NCBI GenBank assembly: GCA_934436245.1
Contig: CAKSAM010000007.1
Span: forward strand, 54,743 to 118,742
From: an uncultured Acetatifactor sp.
GTDB taxonomy: Bacteria; Bacillota; Clostridia; Lachnospirales; Lachnospiraceae
Direction: 5' to 3'
Length of the DNA stretch: 64,000 nt
The translations under genes and the position numbers were made by a program. The notes under the pieces were generated by a model, which saw nothing but the letters and a program-made list of their open reading frames with translations, did no database searches and had not been told where the DNA came from. Below, piece by piece: positions 14,147 through 22,510 of the stretch (its first letter is position 1; each line of letters begins with the position of its first letter).

Positions 14147-15838
14147 ATGGAATTAGGCAGAAAAAAGGTCCGTTTAGGTGAATTACTGGTAAACAGCGGT
14201 GTTCTCTCGAATGAACAACTGCAGCAGGCGTTGGACAATCCCGCCCGACAGGGTAAGAAGCTGGGAGAATTCCTAGTAGATGAGGGCGTCGTATCGGAGG
14301 ATGACCTGGCGAAGGCACTGAGCCGCCAGCTGGATCTGGATATGATCGATCTCCAGAGCGTCAATGTGGACAAGGAAGTACTGAATCTGGTACCGGTCAA
14401 CGTTCTGAAGAAGAATAAGATCTTCCCCTTTGCCTACAAAGAGAATAACTTCAACGTTCTCATGGTCGCCATGGCGGATCCCCTGGATTACAACGCCATC
14501 GATGACATCAACATCATCACCAACTTCCAGGTAGAGCCCGTAGTAGCCACCACCCGCAGCATCATGCTGGCGATCGATAAATATTTCGGTCAGGAAGAAG
14601 TAACCGAGGCACTGGCTGCCTACGCCAAAGAGAAAAAACTGGATGTGGTGGAAGATATCGCCACGGAGGAGAATATCAACAGCTCCCCCATCGTAATGCT
14701 GGTCAAGGACATGATCGAAAAGGCCGTCCGCCAGCGTGCATCCGATATCCATATCGAACCTATGGAAAATATCATCCGTGTCCGTTACCGTATCGACGGT
14801 GCCCTCTATGAGAGAGCGAGATACGGCGTCAACGTACTGTCCGCCATCATCGCCCGTATCAAGATCATCGGCGGCATGGATATCTCTGAGAAGAGAAAAC
14901 CCCAGGACGGACGTATCACCCAGGTCGTAGACCGTGTGGAATACGATATCCGTGTATCCATCCTGCCTACTGTATACGGAGAAAAAGTCGTAATGCGTCT
15001 TGCAGCGAAGAGTGCACTGAACCGCGACAAGAGCCAGTTAGGCTTCAAACCCTACGAATTAGAACAGTTTGACTATATCCTGAAAAATCCTCACGGTATC
15101 ATCCTGGTAACCGGACCTACCGGAAGTGGTAAGTCCACCACCCTGTATACCGCATTGAGTGAACTGAACAAAGAAGACGTGAACATCATCACCGTCGAAG
15201 ATCCTGTCGAGGCGAACATCGACGGTATCAACCAGGTACAGGTCAACACCAAGGCAGACCTTACCTTTGCGACGGCACTGCGTTCCATCCTGCGACAGGA
15301 CCCGGATATCATCATGATCGGTGAGATCCGTGACCAGGAGACCGCCAGCATCGCCGTACAGGCATCCATCACCGGACACCTGGTGGTAAGTACCTTACAT
15401 ACCAACTCCTCCGCCAGCACCATCACCCGACTGGAGGATATGGGAATCGAATCCTACCTGATCGCAGATTCCGTCATCGGCGTTATCGCACAGCGACTGG
15501 TCCGCAGACTCTGTCCCTTCTGTAAGAAGCCGAAGCAGGCCACCAAGGATGAAAAAGAGTTCATGGGCTTGAAGGAAGAGGAAAAAGTGACCATCTACGA
15601 ACCCTGCGGCTGTAGCAAATGCGATAATACCGGCTTCAAGGGTCGTATCGGTGTCTACGAGATCATGCAGATCACTCCGAAGCTGAAAAACATTATCAGC
15701 AAGCGGGAGGGTGCCGATATATTAAAAGAAGAAGCATTAAAAGAAGGAATGCATACCCTGCGTATGAGTGCCACGGACTACGTACTGGACGGCACCACCT
15801 CCTTCTCCGAGATGGTAAAGGTATCATTTGACGTATAA
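14147..15838 (+). CDS. pilB: Type IV pilus assembly ATPase PilB (GspE family)
   Basis: 563 residues from the ATG at 14147, with gagag just upstream; an in-frame GTG at 14135 is less likely. Residues about 5-60 contain two copies of an RLGxxLxxxG...Lxx(A)L motif spaced 29 residues apart, the arrangement of c-di-GMP-binding MshEN domains. The ATPase core has the Walker A VTGPTGSGKSTTLYTA, an Asp box, the Walker B DPDIIMIGEIRDQETA and a His box HLVVSTLHTNSS. A C-terminal four-Cys zinc site (CPFC ... CGCSKC) is typical of PilB/GspE. It powers pilus extension at the cytoplasmic membrane and is the first gene of the ~19-kb operon. Confidence 0.95.
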   Translation: MELGRKKVRLGELLVNSGVLSNEQLQQALDNPARQGKKLGEFLVDEGVVSEDDLAKALSRQLDLDMIDLQSVNVDKEVLNLVPVNVLKKNKIFPFAYKENNFNVLMVAMADPLDYNAIDDINIITNFQVEPVVATTRSIMLAIDKYFGQEEVTEALAAYAKEKKLDVVEDIATEENINSSPIVMLVKDMIEKAVRQRASDIHIEPMENIIRVRYRIDGALYERARYGVNVLSAIIARIKIIGGMDISEKRKPQDGRITQVVDRVEYDIRVSILPTVYGEKVVMRLAAKSALNRDKSQLGFKPYELEQFDYILKNPHGIILVTGPTGSGKSTTLYTALSELNKEDVNIITVEDPVEANIDGINQVQVNTKADLTFATALRSILRQDPDIIMIGEIRDQETASIAVQASITGHLVVSTLHTNSSASTITRLEDMGIESYLIADSVIGVIAQRLVRRLCPFCKKPKQATKDEKEFMGLKEEEKVTIYEPCGCSKCDNTGFKGRIGVYEIMQITPKLKNIISKREGADILKEEALKEGMHTLRMSATDYVLDGTTSFSEMVKVSFDV

Positions 15839-15867
15839 TTCTATAAAAACCGCAATATTTTATAGAA
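15839..15867 (+). promoter_or_regulatory. AT-rich intergenic hairpin between pilB and pilC
   Basis: Perfect 10-bp inverted repeat ttctataaaa (15839-15848) / ttttatagaa (15858-15867) immediately after the pilB stop. With no strong T-run it may act as a 3' end stabiliser or partial terminator. The rest of the 142-bp gap shows no promoter I would defend. Confidence 0.5.
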
Positions 15868-15980
15868 AATTATCAATATTTATAAAAATTTTTCAAAAAT
15901 CTGGACCTTTTCAGGACCGGGACCCGTCTTACATAGTTGGGGAGAAGTTAAAGATAGAGACGTAATTGGAGGGAAGGCAC

Positions 15981-17195
15981 ATGGCGACCTATGGCTACAA
16001 GGCCATCACAAAGGCTGGAAAAGAAGTAAAGGGAAGCTTGGAAGCGGATAACAAAGATCTGGCAATGGCAGAACTGAGAAGGCAGGAGCTGACCGTTATC
16101 GATCTGGGAGAACAGAGCTTCCTGACAAAAGACATCGACATCCAGATCGGCGGATGGCCCAAGGCCAGGGATCTAAGCGTCATGTGCCGCCAGTTCGTCA
16201 GCATGACCAAAGCGGGCGTCAGCATCCTCGAATCCCTGAAAATGCTCTGCGAACAGACAGAGAACAAGAGATTACAGGATGCACTGAAGGAAGTCCGCAT
16301 CAGTGTGGAAAAGGGTGAGACCCTGGCAGACTCCATGGCAGAGCACCCGAAGGTATTCCCGGGGATCATGGTGAACATGGTGGCTGCGGGTGAAGCATCC
16401 GGTAGTCTGGAGATAGCACTGGAACGTGTGGCAACCCAGCTGGAACGTTCCCACAAGACCCAGTCAATGGTAAAGAAGGCAATGATCTACCCCATAGCGG
16501 TGTGCGTTGTGGCTATTATTGTAACCATTGTAATGTTGGTGATGGTCATTCCAAACTATGAGACAATGTTCGAAGATTTAGGTACAGAATTACCATGGAT
16601 TACCCAATTTTATGTAAATCTGAGCCATGGAATTATCAATTACTGGTTTATAATTATTCCGGTAATTATTGCGTTGGTATTCGCTATCCGTGCATTTGCC
16701 AAAACCGATGCCGGAAAGCATTTCTTTGGAAAGATCGCACTGAAGGCACCTTTATTCGGAAAACTGACTACAAAGTCAGCATCCTCTATGATGGCACGTA
16801 CCATGAGTACTCTGCTGGGTGCCGGCGTACCACTGATCGAAGCAGTGGACATTGTGTCAGGAGTTATGAACAATGTTTATTTTAAAGAAGCAATGGAAGA
16901 TGCCAAAGAAGAGATTACCATTGGTATGCCTTTATCCAGACCATTACAGGAGAGTGGATTGTTTCCTCCCATGGTATATCAGATGATCCGTATCGGTGAA
17001 GAATCCGGTAATACAGAGGAAATGCTGGACAAGTTGGCGGATTATTATGATGAAGAAGTGGAAATGTCTGTACAGTCCCTGATGGCAGCTTTGGAACCTA
17101 TGATCATTATTGTACTGGCAGTCGTGGTCGGTGGACTGATCGCTGCATGCATGATGCCTATGATGCAGATGTATACAGCACTGGATAGCTTATAA
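15981..17195 (+). CDS. pilC: Type IV pilus inner-membrane platform protein PilC (GspF family)
   Basis: 404 residues from the ATG at 15981, 6 bp after ggaggga; the in-frame TTG at 15966 overlaps that RBS and is rejected. It begins with the typical MATYGYKAITKAGKEVKGSLEAD. Two GspF domains (about 70-190 and 270-395) each carry a cytoplasmic four-helix segment and hydrophobic helices (AVCVVAIIVTIVMLVMVIP; FIIIPVIIALVFAI; MIIIVLAVVVGGLIAACM). PilC forms the membrane platform on which PilB acts. It is second in the operon. Confidence 0.95.
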   Translation: MATYGYKAITKAGKEVKGSLEADNKDLAMAELRRQELTVIDLGEQSFLTKDIDIQIGGWPKARDLSVMCRQFVSMTKAGVSILESLKMLCEQTENKRLQDALKEVRISVEKGETLADSMAEHPKVFPGIMVNMVAAGEASGSLEIALERVATQLERSHKTQSMVKKAMIYPIAVCVVAIIVTIVMLVMVIPNYETMFEDLGTELPWITQFYVNLSHGIINYWFIIIPVIIALVFAIRAFAKTDAGKHFFGKIALKAPLFGKLTTKSASSMMARTMSTLLGAGVPLIEAVDIVSGVMNNVYFKEAMEDAKEEITIGMPLSRPLQESGLFPPMVYQMIRIGEESGNTEEMLDKLADYYDEEVEMSVQSLMAALEPMIIIVLAVVVGGLIAACMMPMMQMYTALDSL

Positions 17196-17203
17196 TTATT
17201 TGG

Positions 17204-17236
17204 ATTATCCGTTCTGTGTAGGGACAGGACGATAAT
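17204..17236 (+). promoter_or_regulatory. Hairpin upstream of the pilin gene
   Basis: A stem of 13 pairs with one bulged C and one G-U: attatccgttctgt (17204-17217) with acaggacgataat (17224-17236), loop gtaggg. It sits between pilC and pilA without a T-run. It could be a 5' stabilising structure that raises pilin mRNA over its neighbours (inference). Confidence 0.45.
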
Positions 17237-17301
17237 TAATATATGGGGCGGAAAACTTACTACCCTGAAATTAAAAAACACATAAAAAGGAGAATGTAAT
17301 T

Positions 17302-17724
17302 ATGAACAAGAAACAGAAGAGCTTAACAAACAAAGGTTTCTCCCTGGTAGAGCTGATCATCGTTATCGCTATCATGGCAGTACTGGTTGGTGTGCTGGCA
17401 CCTCAGTTCTTGAAATATGTTGAACAGTCTCGTAAGTCAAAAGATATTCAGACCGCTGCAAATTTGCAGACAGCATATTTGACAGATATTGCTGATTCCG
17501 AAATTACTACTGATGCTAACAAAAAGAAAATTGCTGCAACTACTGATCTGCCTTCAACAGTTAAAACTATTCCTACAGTATCTGGTACAGAGGAAAATAC
17601 TGATAAAAATTTCTATGTAACTTATAGTGTAAATGAAGGAACTTGTTCAGTTTATGTTTTGGTTGATGGAACTTATTACGACCTTACTACTGAAACTGAT
17701 GCAAAAACCTATAAGGGATTATAA
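17302..17724 (+). CDS. pilA: Major pilin-like type IV prepilin
   Basis: 140 residues. A 12-residue basic leader ends in Gly, then FSLVELIIVIAIMAVLVGV, the class III signal: cleavage after G12, Phe at +1 and Glu at +5 for subunit docking. After the helix the globular part is Thr/Asp-rich and more AT-rich than its neighbours, as expected of a surface-exposed variable domain. A strong aaaaggag RBS precedes the ATG. Its position after pilBC and before the peptidase, together with its small size, argues that it is the major subunit; this is inference. Confidence 0.88.
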   Translation: MNKKQKSLTNKGFSLVELIIVIAIMAVLVGVLAPQFLKYVEQSRKSKDIQTAANLQTAYLTDIADSEITTDANKKKIAATTDLPSTVKTIPTVSGTEENTDKNFYVTYSVNEGTCSVYVLVDGTYYDLTTETDAKTYKGL

Positions 17725-17745
17725 TTTTTTTGAAAGGCACCTGAC

Positions 17746-18501
17746 ATGCTCCCTACAATCTTACTCTACATAGTGATTTTCCTTTATGGAATCGTGATCG
17801 GTAGCTTCCTCAATGTGTTGATCTACCGTATTCCGAAAAAAGAGAATATTGTAACGACCAGGTCTCACTGCATGAACTGCGGTTATCAGCTGCGGTGGTA
17901 CGACCTCGTACCGCTGTTCAGCTACCTGGCGCTGGGAGGCAGATGTCGGAAATGCAAGGCACATATCTCCGCTCAGTACCCCGTCATCGAGGCACTGAAC
18001 GGAGTGCTGTACCTGCTTGTATTCTGGAAATTTGGGATGAGCGTGGATTCCCTAGTCTACTGCTTGTTGTTTAGTGCACTTCTTGCTTTAAGTGTGATTG
18101 ATTTCAGAACATATGAGATCCCTGTGGGATTTAACATTTTTATACTGACACTGGGGCTGATCCATGGAGTCTTCCACTATACACAATGGTTGGATTTCCT
18201 GATCGGCTTTCTGTGTGTCAGTGTATTTTTGCTTATTCTGTACTACGCTACTGGTGGCAGAGCTATTGGCGGCGGTGATGTGAAGCTGATGGCGGTCTGT
18301 GGGCTGCTACTCGGCTGGAAATTGATTATTTTTGCATTTTTACTGGGATGTATCATTGGTTCCGTGATCCATCTGATCCGTATGAAAGTAAGCGGCGAAG
18401 GACATGTCCTCGCCATGGGACCGTATCTCTCCGCAGGGGTAGCAGCCGCTGTCCTGTGGGGCAATGAATTCTTGCAGTGGTACCTGGGTCTGTATCATTG
18501 A
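17746..18501 (+). CDS. pilD: Prepilin peptidase (PilD/ComC family, A24)
   Basis: 251 residues with about seven membrane helices. The N-terminal cytoplasmic domain has two CxxC pairs, C42xxC45 and C67xxC70, a zinc site seen in bifunctional PilD proteins that also N-methylate. Catalytic aspartates are D119 (VIDFRTYEIP) and D178 (GGGDVKLM). It cleaves the leaders of PilA and of the minor pilins encoded downstream. The RBS is weak (gaaagg), and the gap from pilA is only 21 bp, so translation may depend on upstream flow. Confidence 0.95.
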   Translation: MLPTILLYIVIFLYGIVIGSFLNVLIYRIPKKENIVTTRSHCMNCGYQLRWYDLVPLFSYLALGGRCRKCKAHISAQYPVIEALNGVLYLLVFWKFGMSVDSLVYCLLFSALLALSVIDFRTYEIPVGFNIFILTLGLIHGVFHYTQWLDFLIGFLCVSVFLLILYYATGGRAIGGGDVKLMAVCGLLLGWKLIIFAFLLGCIIGSVIHLIRMKVSGEGHVLAMGPYLSAGVAAAVLWGNEFLQWYLGLYH

Positions 18502-18540
18502 GACTGGGTACTTACATCTGATATGAGATTAGAAAGTTCC

Positions 18541-18560
18541 TGGGACACTTTTCTGTCCCA
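18541..18560 (+). promoter_or_regulatory. Small hairpin before the pilMN gene
   Basis: Perfect 7-bp inverted repeat tgggaca / tgtccca with a 6-nt loop in the 96-bp gap between pilD and pilMN. No T-run and no promoter are evident. Confidence 0.4.
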
Positions 18561-18597
18561 AATACGATAAAGAACCGTTAAGAGGAAGGGTAGAAGC

Positions 18598-20295
18598 ATG
18601 GCAATGAACAATCGCGTATTGAGTATTGAGATCGGCAACTCCTTTACGAAGATTTGCGAGATCGACTATAAGGTGAAGAAACCGAAGGTCTATAAGGTAT
18701 TGACCGTCGAGACCCCGGAAGGCATCGTGGTGGACGGTATGCTGCAGCCGACACAGGAGTATGCGGATCACCTGGTGAACGCACTGTCGACGAACGGCAT
18801 CCGCACGAAGAGAGTGATCTTCACCATTTCTTCTACCAGAGTGGCAAGCCGTGAGGTACAGATTCCCAACGTGAAGGCGAGCAAGATCGAGGCACTGGTG
18901 AAGACCAATGCGAACGATTATTTCCCCGTGGATCTGACCCAGTATGAGATCGGACATTATCTGGCAGGCGGACTGACCGAGAACGGGAAGTTGCGTGTCA
19001 TGGCGCTGGCTTGTCCCAAGGCCCTGCTGAATAGTTATTATCAGCTGGCGCAGATGTGCAGCTGGGAGGTCGAGTGCTTCGACTACAGCAGCAACAGCCT
19101 GTATCAGATCCTTCGTGACGAGAAGACCGAAACCGTTACCATGATGATCAAGATCGATGAGAACAGTACGATCGTGACCGTACTTTCTGCAGGCAAGGTG
19201 CTGTTACAGAGAACCGTGGCTTACGGCGTGCAGGATGCCATCGAGACCATGATCGCTTCCGGTGCCTATGCTGTGAACGATCCCATGAGTGCAGTAGAGC
19301 GTTTTCAGAAGAAGACCTGCCTGAACAGGGTGCTGCATCCGGGAGACAAGGTCTGGGAAGAAAATGCCGGACGCTGGGAAGACGAAGATGCGGGCAATGT
19401 ACAAGTCACAGAAGCCAGACAGAAGATCACAGCATCCCTGGAGCCTCTGATCGTGGGTGTGAGCCGTGTCATTGACTTCTATGATTCCAGAAACAGTGAA
19501 AATCCCATTGAAAAGTCCTATGTTACCGGTCTGGGCGGCAGCTTCAGCGGCATGAGCAAGCTGTTCACCAACTGCCTGGAGCGCAAGGTACATACCCTGT
19601 CCGAGATGGATGACAAGATCGGCATGAGTAAAGCTATCCGTTCCACCAGACCGGCTGCTTATATCTCCTGTCTGGGCGCAGTACTCGCCCCCGTGGGACT
19701 GATCGATAAGAGCCAGCAGAAGGCGAAGGGACTGACTGTAGTCAGTGGTACGAACTACACCTTCGTCAGTGTGGCAGTCCTGGTGCTGGGTGTAATATTG
19801 TCCATTGCCATGGCGGCGGCTTCTGTGACCAGATATGTAGGCACTGTGGCGCAGAATGCTTATCTTCAGAACCGGGTACAGGAATTGCAACCGGCACAGA
19901 CCGTGTACAACGAGTATCTGGCGGCAACGGCACAATATGATAAATACGATTATCTGTATGCATATACACAGACACCGAATGAAAATCTGGTAGAATTTAT
20001 CAATGAACTGGAACAGATCCTGCCGGACAGCTTCTATACCAACAGTTTTTCTTCTGACCAAACAGGCATCAGCATGTCAGTTACGGTAGAGGGGAAGGCT
20101 GCAGCAGCCAGAACCATCTTGAACATCCGCAACATGAAGAGTATTGATGATGTAGAGATCAGTAATATTACTGACAGCAAGGATGAGACCGGCAAGTCCA
20201 CAGTGACTTTTTCCATCACCGGAAGCTATAAGGACCTGACAGAGGAAACAGAAGAGACAGAGGAAGCGGATAACTCCACCCAGTCTGCACAGTAG
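18598..20295 (+). CDS. PilM-PilN fusion, type IV pilus alignment protein
   Basis: 565 residues. Residues about 1-375 are an actin-like PilM domain (LSIEIGNSFTKICEID phosphate loop; YVTGLGGSFSGMSKLF). One transmembrane helix follows at about 387-406, then a PilN-like region with a coiled stretch (about 410-450) and a ferredoxin-like domain (GISMSVTVEGKAAAARTILN). It ends in an acidic Glu/Thr tail. In most bacteria PilM is cytosolic and binds the cytoplasmic N-terminus of the separate membrane protein PilN; here both are one polypeptide, so the link is covalent. RBS aggaaggg, 8 bp spacing. It is followed 14 bp later by pilO. Confidence 0.88.
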   Translation: MAMNNRVLSIEIGNSFTKICEIDYKVKKPKVYKVLTVETPEGIVVDGMLQPTQEYADHLVNALSTNGIRTKRVIFTISSTRVASREVQIPNVKASKIEALVKTNANDYFPVDLTQYEIGHYLAGGLTENGKLRVMALACPKALLNSYYQLAQMCSWEVECFDYSSNSLYQILRDEKTETVTMMIKIDENSTIVTVLSAGKVLLQRTVAYGVQDAIETMIASGAYAVNDPMSAVERFQKKTCLNRVLHPGDKVWEENAGRWEDEDAGNVQVTEARQKITASLEPLIVGVSRVIDFYDSRNSENPIEKSYVTGLGGSFSGMSKLFTNCLERKVHTLSEMDDKIGMSKAIRSTRPAAYISCLGAVLAPVGLIDKSQQKAKGLTVVSGTNYTFVSVAVLVLGVILSIAMAAASVTRYVGTVAQNAYLQNRVQELQPAQTVYNEYLAATAQYDKYDYLYAYTQTPNENLVEFINELEQILPDSFYTNSFSSDQTGISMSVTVEGKAAAARTILNIRNMKSIDDVEISNITDSKDETGKSTVTFSITGSYKDLTEETEETEEADNSTQSAQ

Positions 20296-20309
20296 GAGGG
20301 AACGAAGAG

Positions 20310-21056
20310 ATGAAAGTTAAGAAAAGTGAAATTCAGCTTTTGATTGCAGTTATCGGTGTTCTCATTGCTGTGTGTACCTATTTTCTGGTGTATACCAAAT
20401 TCAATGAGAAATCAGATACACTGGAGGCACAAAATGCTTCTCTCCAGTCCGAGGTGTCAACACTGGAGATACTGGACCAGCGTAAGGCGGATTACCTTGC
20501 GGCAACAGAGAAGATGCAGGCATATATCACCAGCTTTGAAAATCGTTTCCCGGCAGACATCTTGCCGGAAGACAGCATTATGATGATAAAGACCCTGGAG
20601 GACTATACCCGTACGGAAGTGGCAAATATTGCATTTGGCGGTGAGTCTGAGGTGCCTTATGCGCCGGCAGCGGATCAGACGGCTACGACTGATGCTGCTG
20701 CGACCACAGATCCTGCGGCAGATACCACAGCAGCCACCACAACAGTAGCGGCGGGCACCCCGGTATCTACAGAAGGTACTGTGTATGCAGATACCCATAT
20801 GTATGAGGTACCCCTGAGCATCAGTATTTCCTGCACCTATGATGATTTCAAGGGACTGGTAAGATACATTTACAGCCAGCAGGAGCGCGAGAGCATTCAA
20901 GGCGTCAGCATCAGCTATAACGAGACTGACGGGATGCTGTCTGGTAACATGACCATGAACACCTATTATCTGTTAGGTACCGACAAAGTATACAACGAAC
21001 CATGGATCCCCGACATGCAGATGGGTGTAGACACTATTTTCGGAAACATGGACTAA
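20310..21056 (+). CDS. pilO: PilO-like type IV pilus alignment protein
   Basis: 248 residues. A short cytoplasmic N-terminus, a membrane helix (about 9-27), a coiled coil (about 30-75) and a C-terminal ferredoxin-like domain (about 165-240, with YEVPLSISISCTYDDFKGLVRYI) give the PilO layout. A low-complexity Ala/Thr linker (about 119-150) separates coil and domain; it is longer than in typical PilO. It would pair with the PilN half of the preceding fusion to form the alignment subcomplex. Confidence 0.82.
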   Translation: MKVKKSEIQLLIAVIGVLIAVCTYFLVYTKFNEKSDTLEAQNASLQSEVSTLEILDQRKADYLAATEKMQAYITSFENRFPADILPEDSIMMIKTLEDYTRTEVANIAFGGESEVPYAPAADQTATTDAAATTDPAADTTAATTTVAAGTPVSTEGTVYADTHMYEVPLSISISCTYDDFKGLVRYIYSQQERESIQGVSISYNETDGMLSGNMTMNTYYLLGTDKVYNEPWIPDMQMGVDTIFGNMD

Positions 21057-21108
21057 TTGAACACGAAGTGCGGAGAAAGCGGAATCAGTCCTTAATGAGG
21101 TATTCAAC

Positions 21109-22464
21109 ATGCGGAATCACACGGAGAAAAGACAACTGAATAATGACGGCTTTTCTCTGATAGAATTGCTGATCGCCATAGTGATCTTATCGATCATTGT
21201 AGTGCCTCTTTTGCACAGTTTTGTAACTTCCGCCAGAACCAACGCAAAGTCCCGTAACACTATGCATGCTACAGCTATTGCCGAGGATGTCATGGAGCAG
21301 TTCGAGGCACATACCCTGGAGGAGATGGCGGATATCTACACGGCGGATCACCCCACCGGTTTTACCAATACGGTGCTTCAGGATGCAGAACTGGATGTGG
21401 ATGGAGACGGATCTACAGAACCCGGAATCTGGCAGTACACTTTCCGGGACGAGAAGACGACCTCAGGTGTCTATGATGTGGTGGTAACATTGGATCCCAA
21501 CGGTTATCCGGAACTGAATGAGAAGGACATTGTAAATATCCAGAACCTGGCAGGCAATCTGAATGCAGTGTACTCGGAAACGGAAGACGCAGCGCAGGAG
21601 GCCTATGGTTATTTTGAAGCTTATTCCGGCGGCAGAGATATCATGGAGATTGCCAGAAATACTACGAAAACCATTGAAATTTCCATAGACAGTAACCGTA
21701 TTTTACTGGATCTGGGAGACGGAGAGAGTATAGAGACAGATGTCTATCTGGTGACGGCTTCCACAGTTTACCATTGTGATTCTTCAATTATTACAGGAAT
21801 CAGCGGAGATTATCCGCAGAATGGAACAGACTATGTGATCTTTTCCAACGAAGAGGCGGTTAGAGCCAAAGCGGCAGAACTCAAAAAAGAGAAGGAGAGT
21901 GGAAACACAGTGGATTCCGGGGAGATTATCTCTCAACTGGCCAATATCATTGTGTGCCTGCAGCCCAGAGCAGAAGCAACGCAGAGCATGGTCACATCCG
22001 CTGTGGACAAAGTGATCGTAAATAATCCGAAAAACGTACAGACGAATCTGTTCCTGGTGGAGCAGACCCCGTCAGCGGAAAAAATAGACAGCTATAAGGA
22101 TGTGAGCACGGGATTTAATCCGTATTCCTCCTGGAACAACAATTACAAGGCAGCCTTTGAACTCCGGGAGACTTGGCCAGGCTGGATGTCTTCTGCAGGA
22201 GCCAGCATACAGTCTGCCTGCAGGCTGCGGACGAATCTGATCCAGCGCAGCAATACAGAGTATACGTTTAATAATCTCAGCGTGTCCGGCATGGCAGGAA
22301 ATGCCACCGGAACTGTGGCAAAGGATATTATGGGGGCGGATGACGGACTGACACCCACAGAAAAACGGAATCGTATTTATGATATGAGGGTGCAGGTGTA
22401 CAGTAAGGATATGATTGGTGTACAGTCCCCGGTGCTCACCATGACGGGAACTGTGATAGAATGA
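21109..22464 (+). CDS. Large minor pilin-like protein, PilV-type
   Basis: 451 residues with a class III signal: a 14-residue leader ending in Gly, then FSLIELLIAIVILSIIVVPLL (Glu at +5). The early segment (TNAKSRNTMHATAIAEDVMEQ) resembles the PilV/GspI group, where residues after the helix include an ALAEN-like element. The remaining ~390 residues form a large unidentified extracellular domain, much larger than the usual 120-200 residues. It likely joins a priming or tip complex with the next three genes. Confidence 0.78.
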   Translation: MRNHTEKRQLNNDGFSLIELLIAIVILSIIVVPLLHSFVTSARTNAKSRNTMHATAIAEDVMEQFEAHTLEEMADIYTADHPTGFTNTVLQDAELDVDGDGSTEPGIWQYTFRDEKTTSGVYDVVVTLDPNGYPELNEKDIVNIQNLAGNLNAVYSETEDAAQEAYGYFEAYSGGRDIMEIARNTTKTIEISIDSNRILLDLGDGESIETDVYLVTASTVYHCDSSIITGISGDYPQNGTDYVIFSNEEAVRAKAAELKKEKESGNTVDSGEIISQLANIIVCLQPRAEATQSMVTSAVDKVIVNNPKNVQTNLFLVEQTPSAEKIDSYKDVSTGFNPYSSWNNNYKAAFELRETWPGWMSSAGASIQSACRLRTNLIQRSNTEYTFNNLSVSGMAGNATGTVAKDIMGADDGLTPTEKRNRIYDMRVQVYSKDMIGVQSPVLTMTGTVIE

Positions 22465-22510
22465 TCCGGCAGGTGAAAACAGAGAGAATACCGGAAGGAA
22501 GACGATTGAA

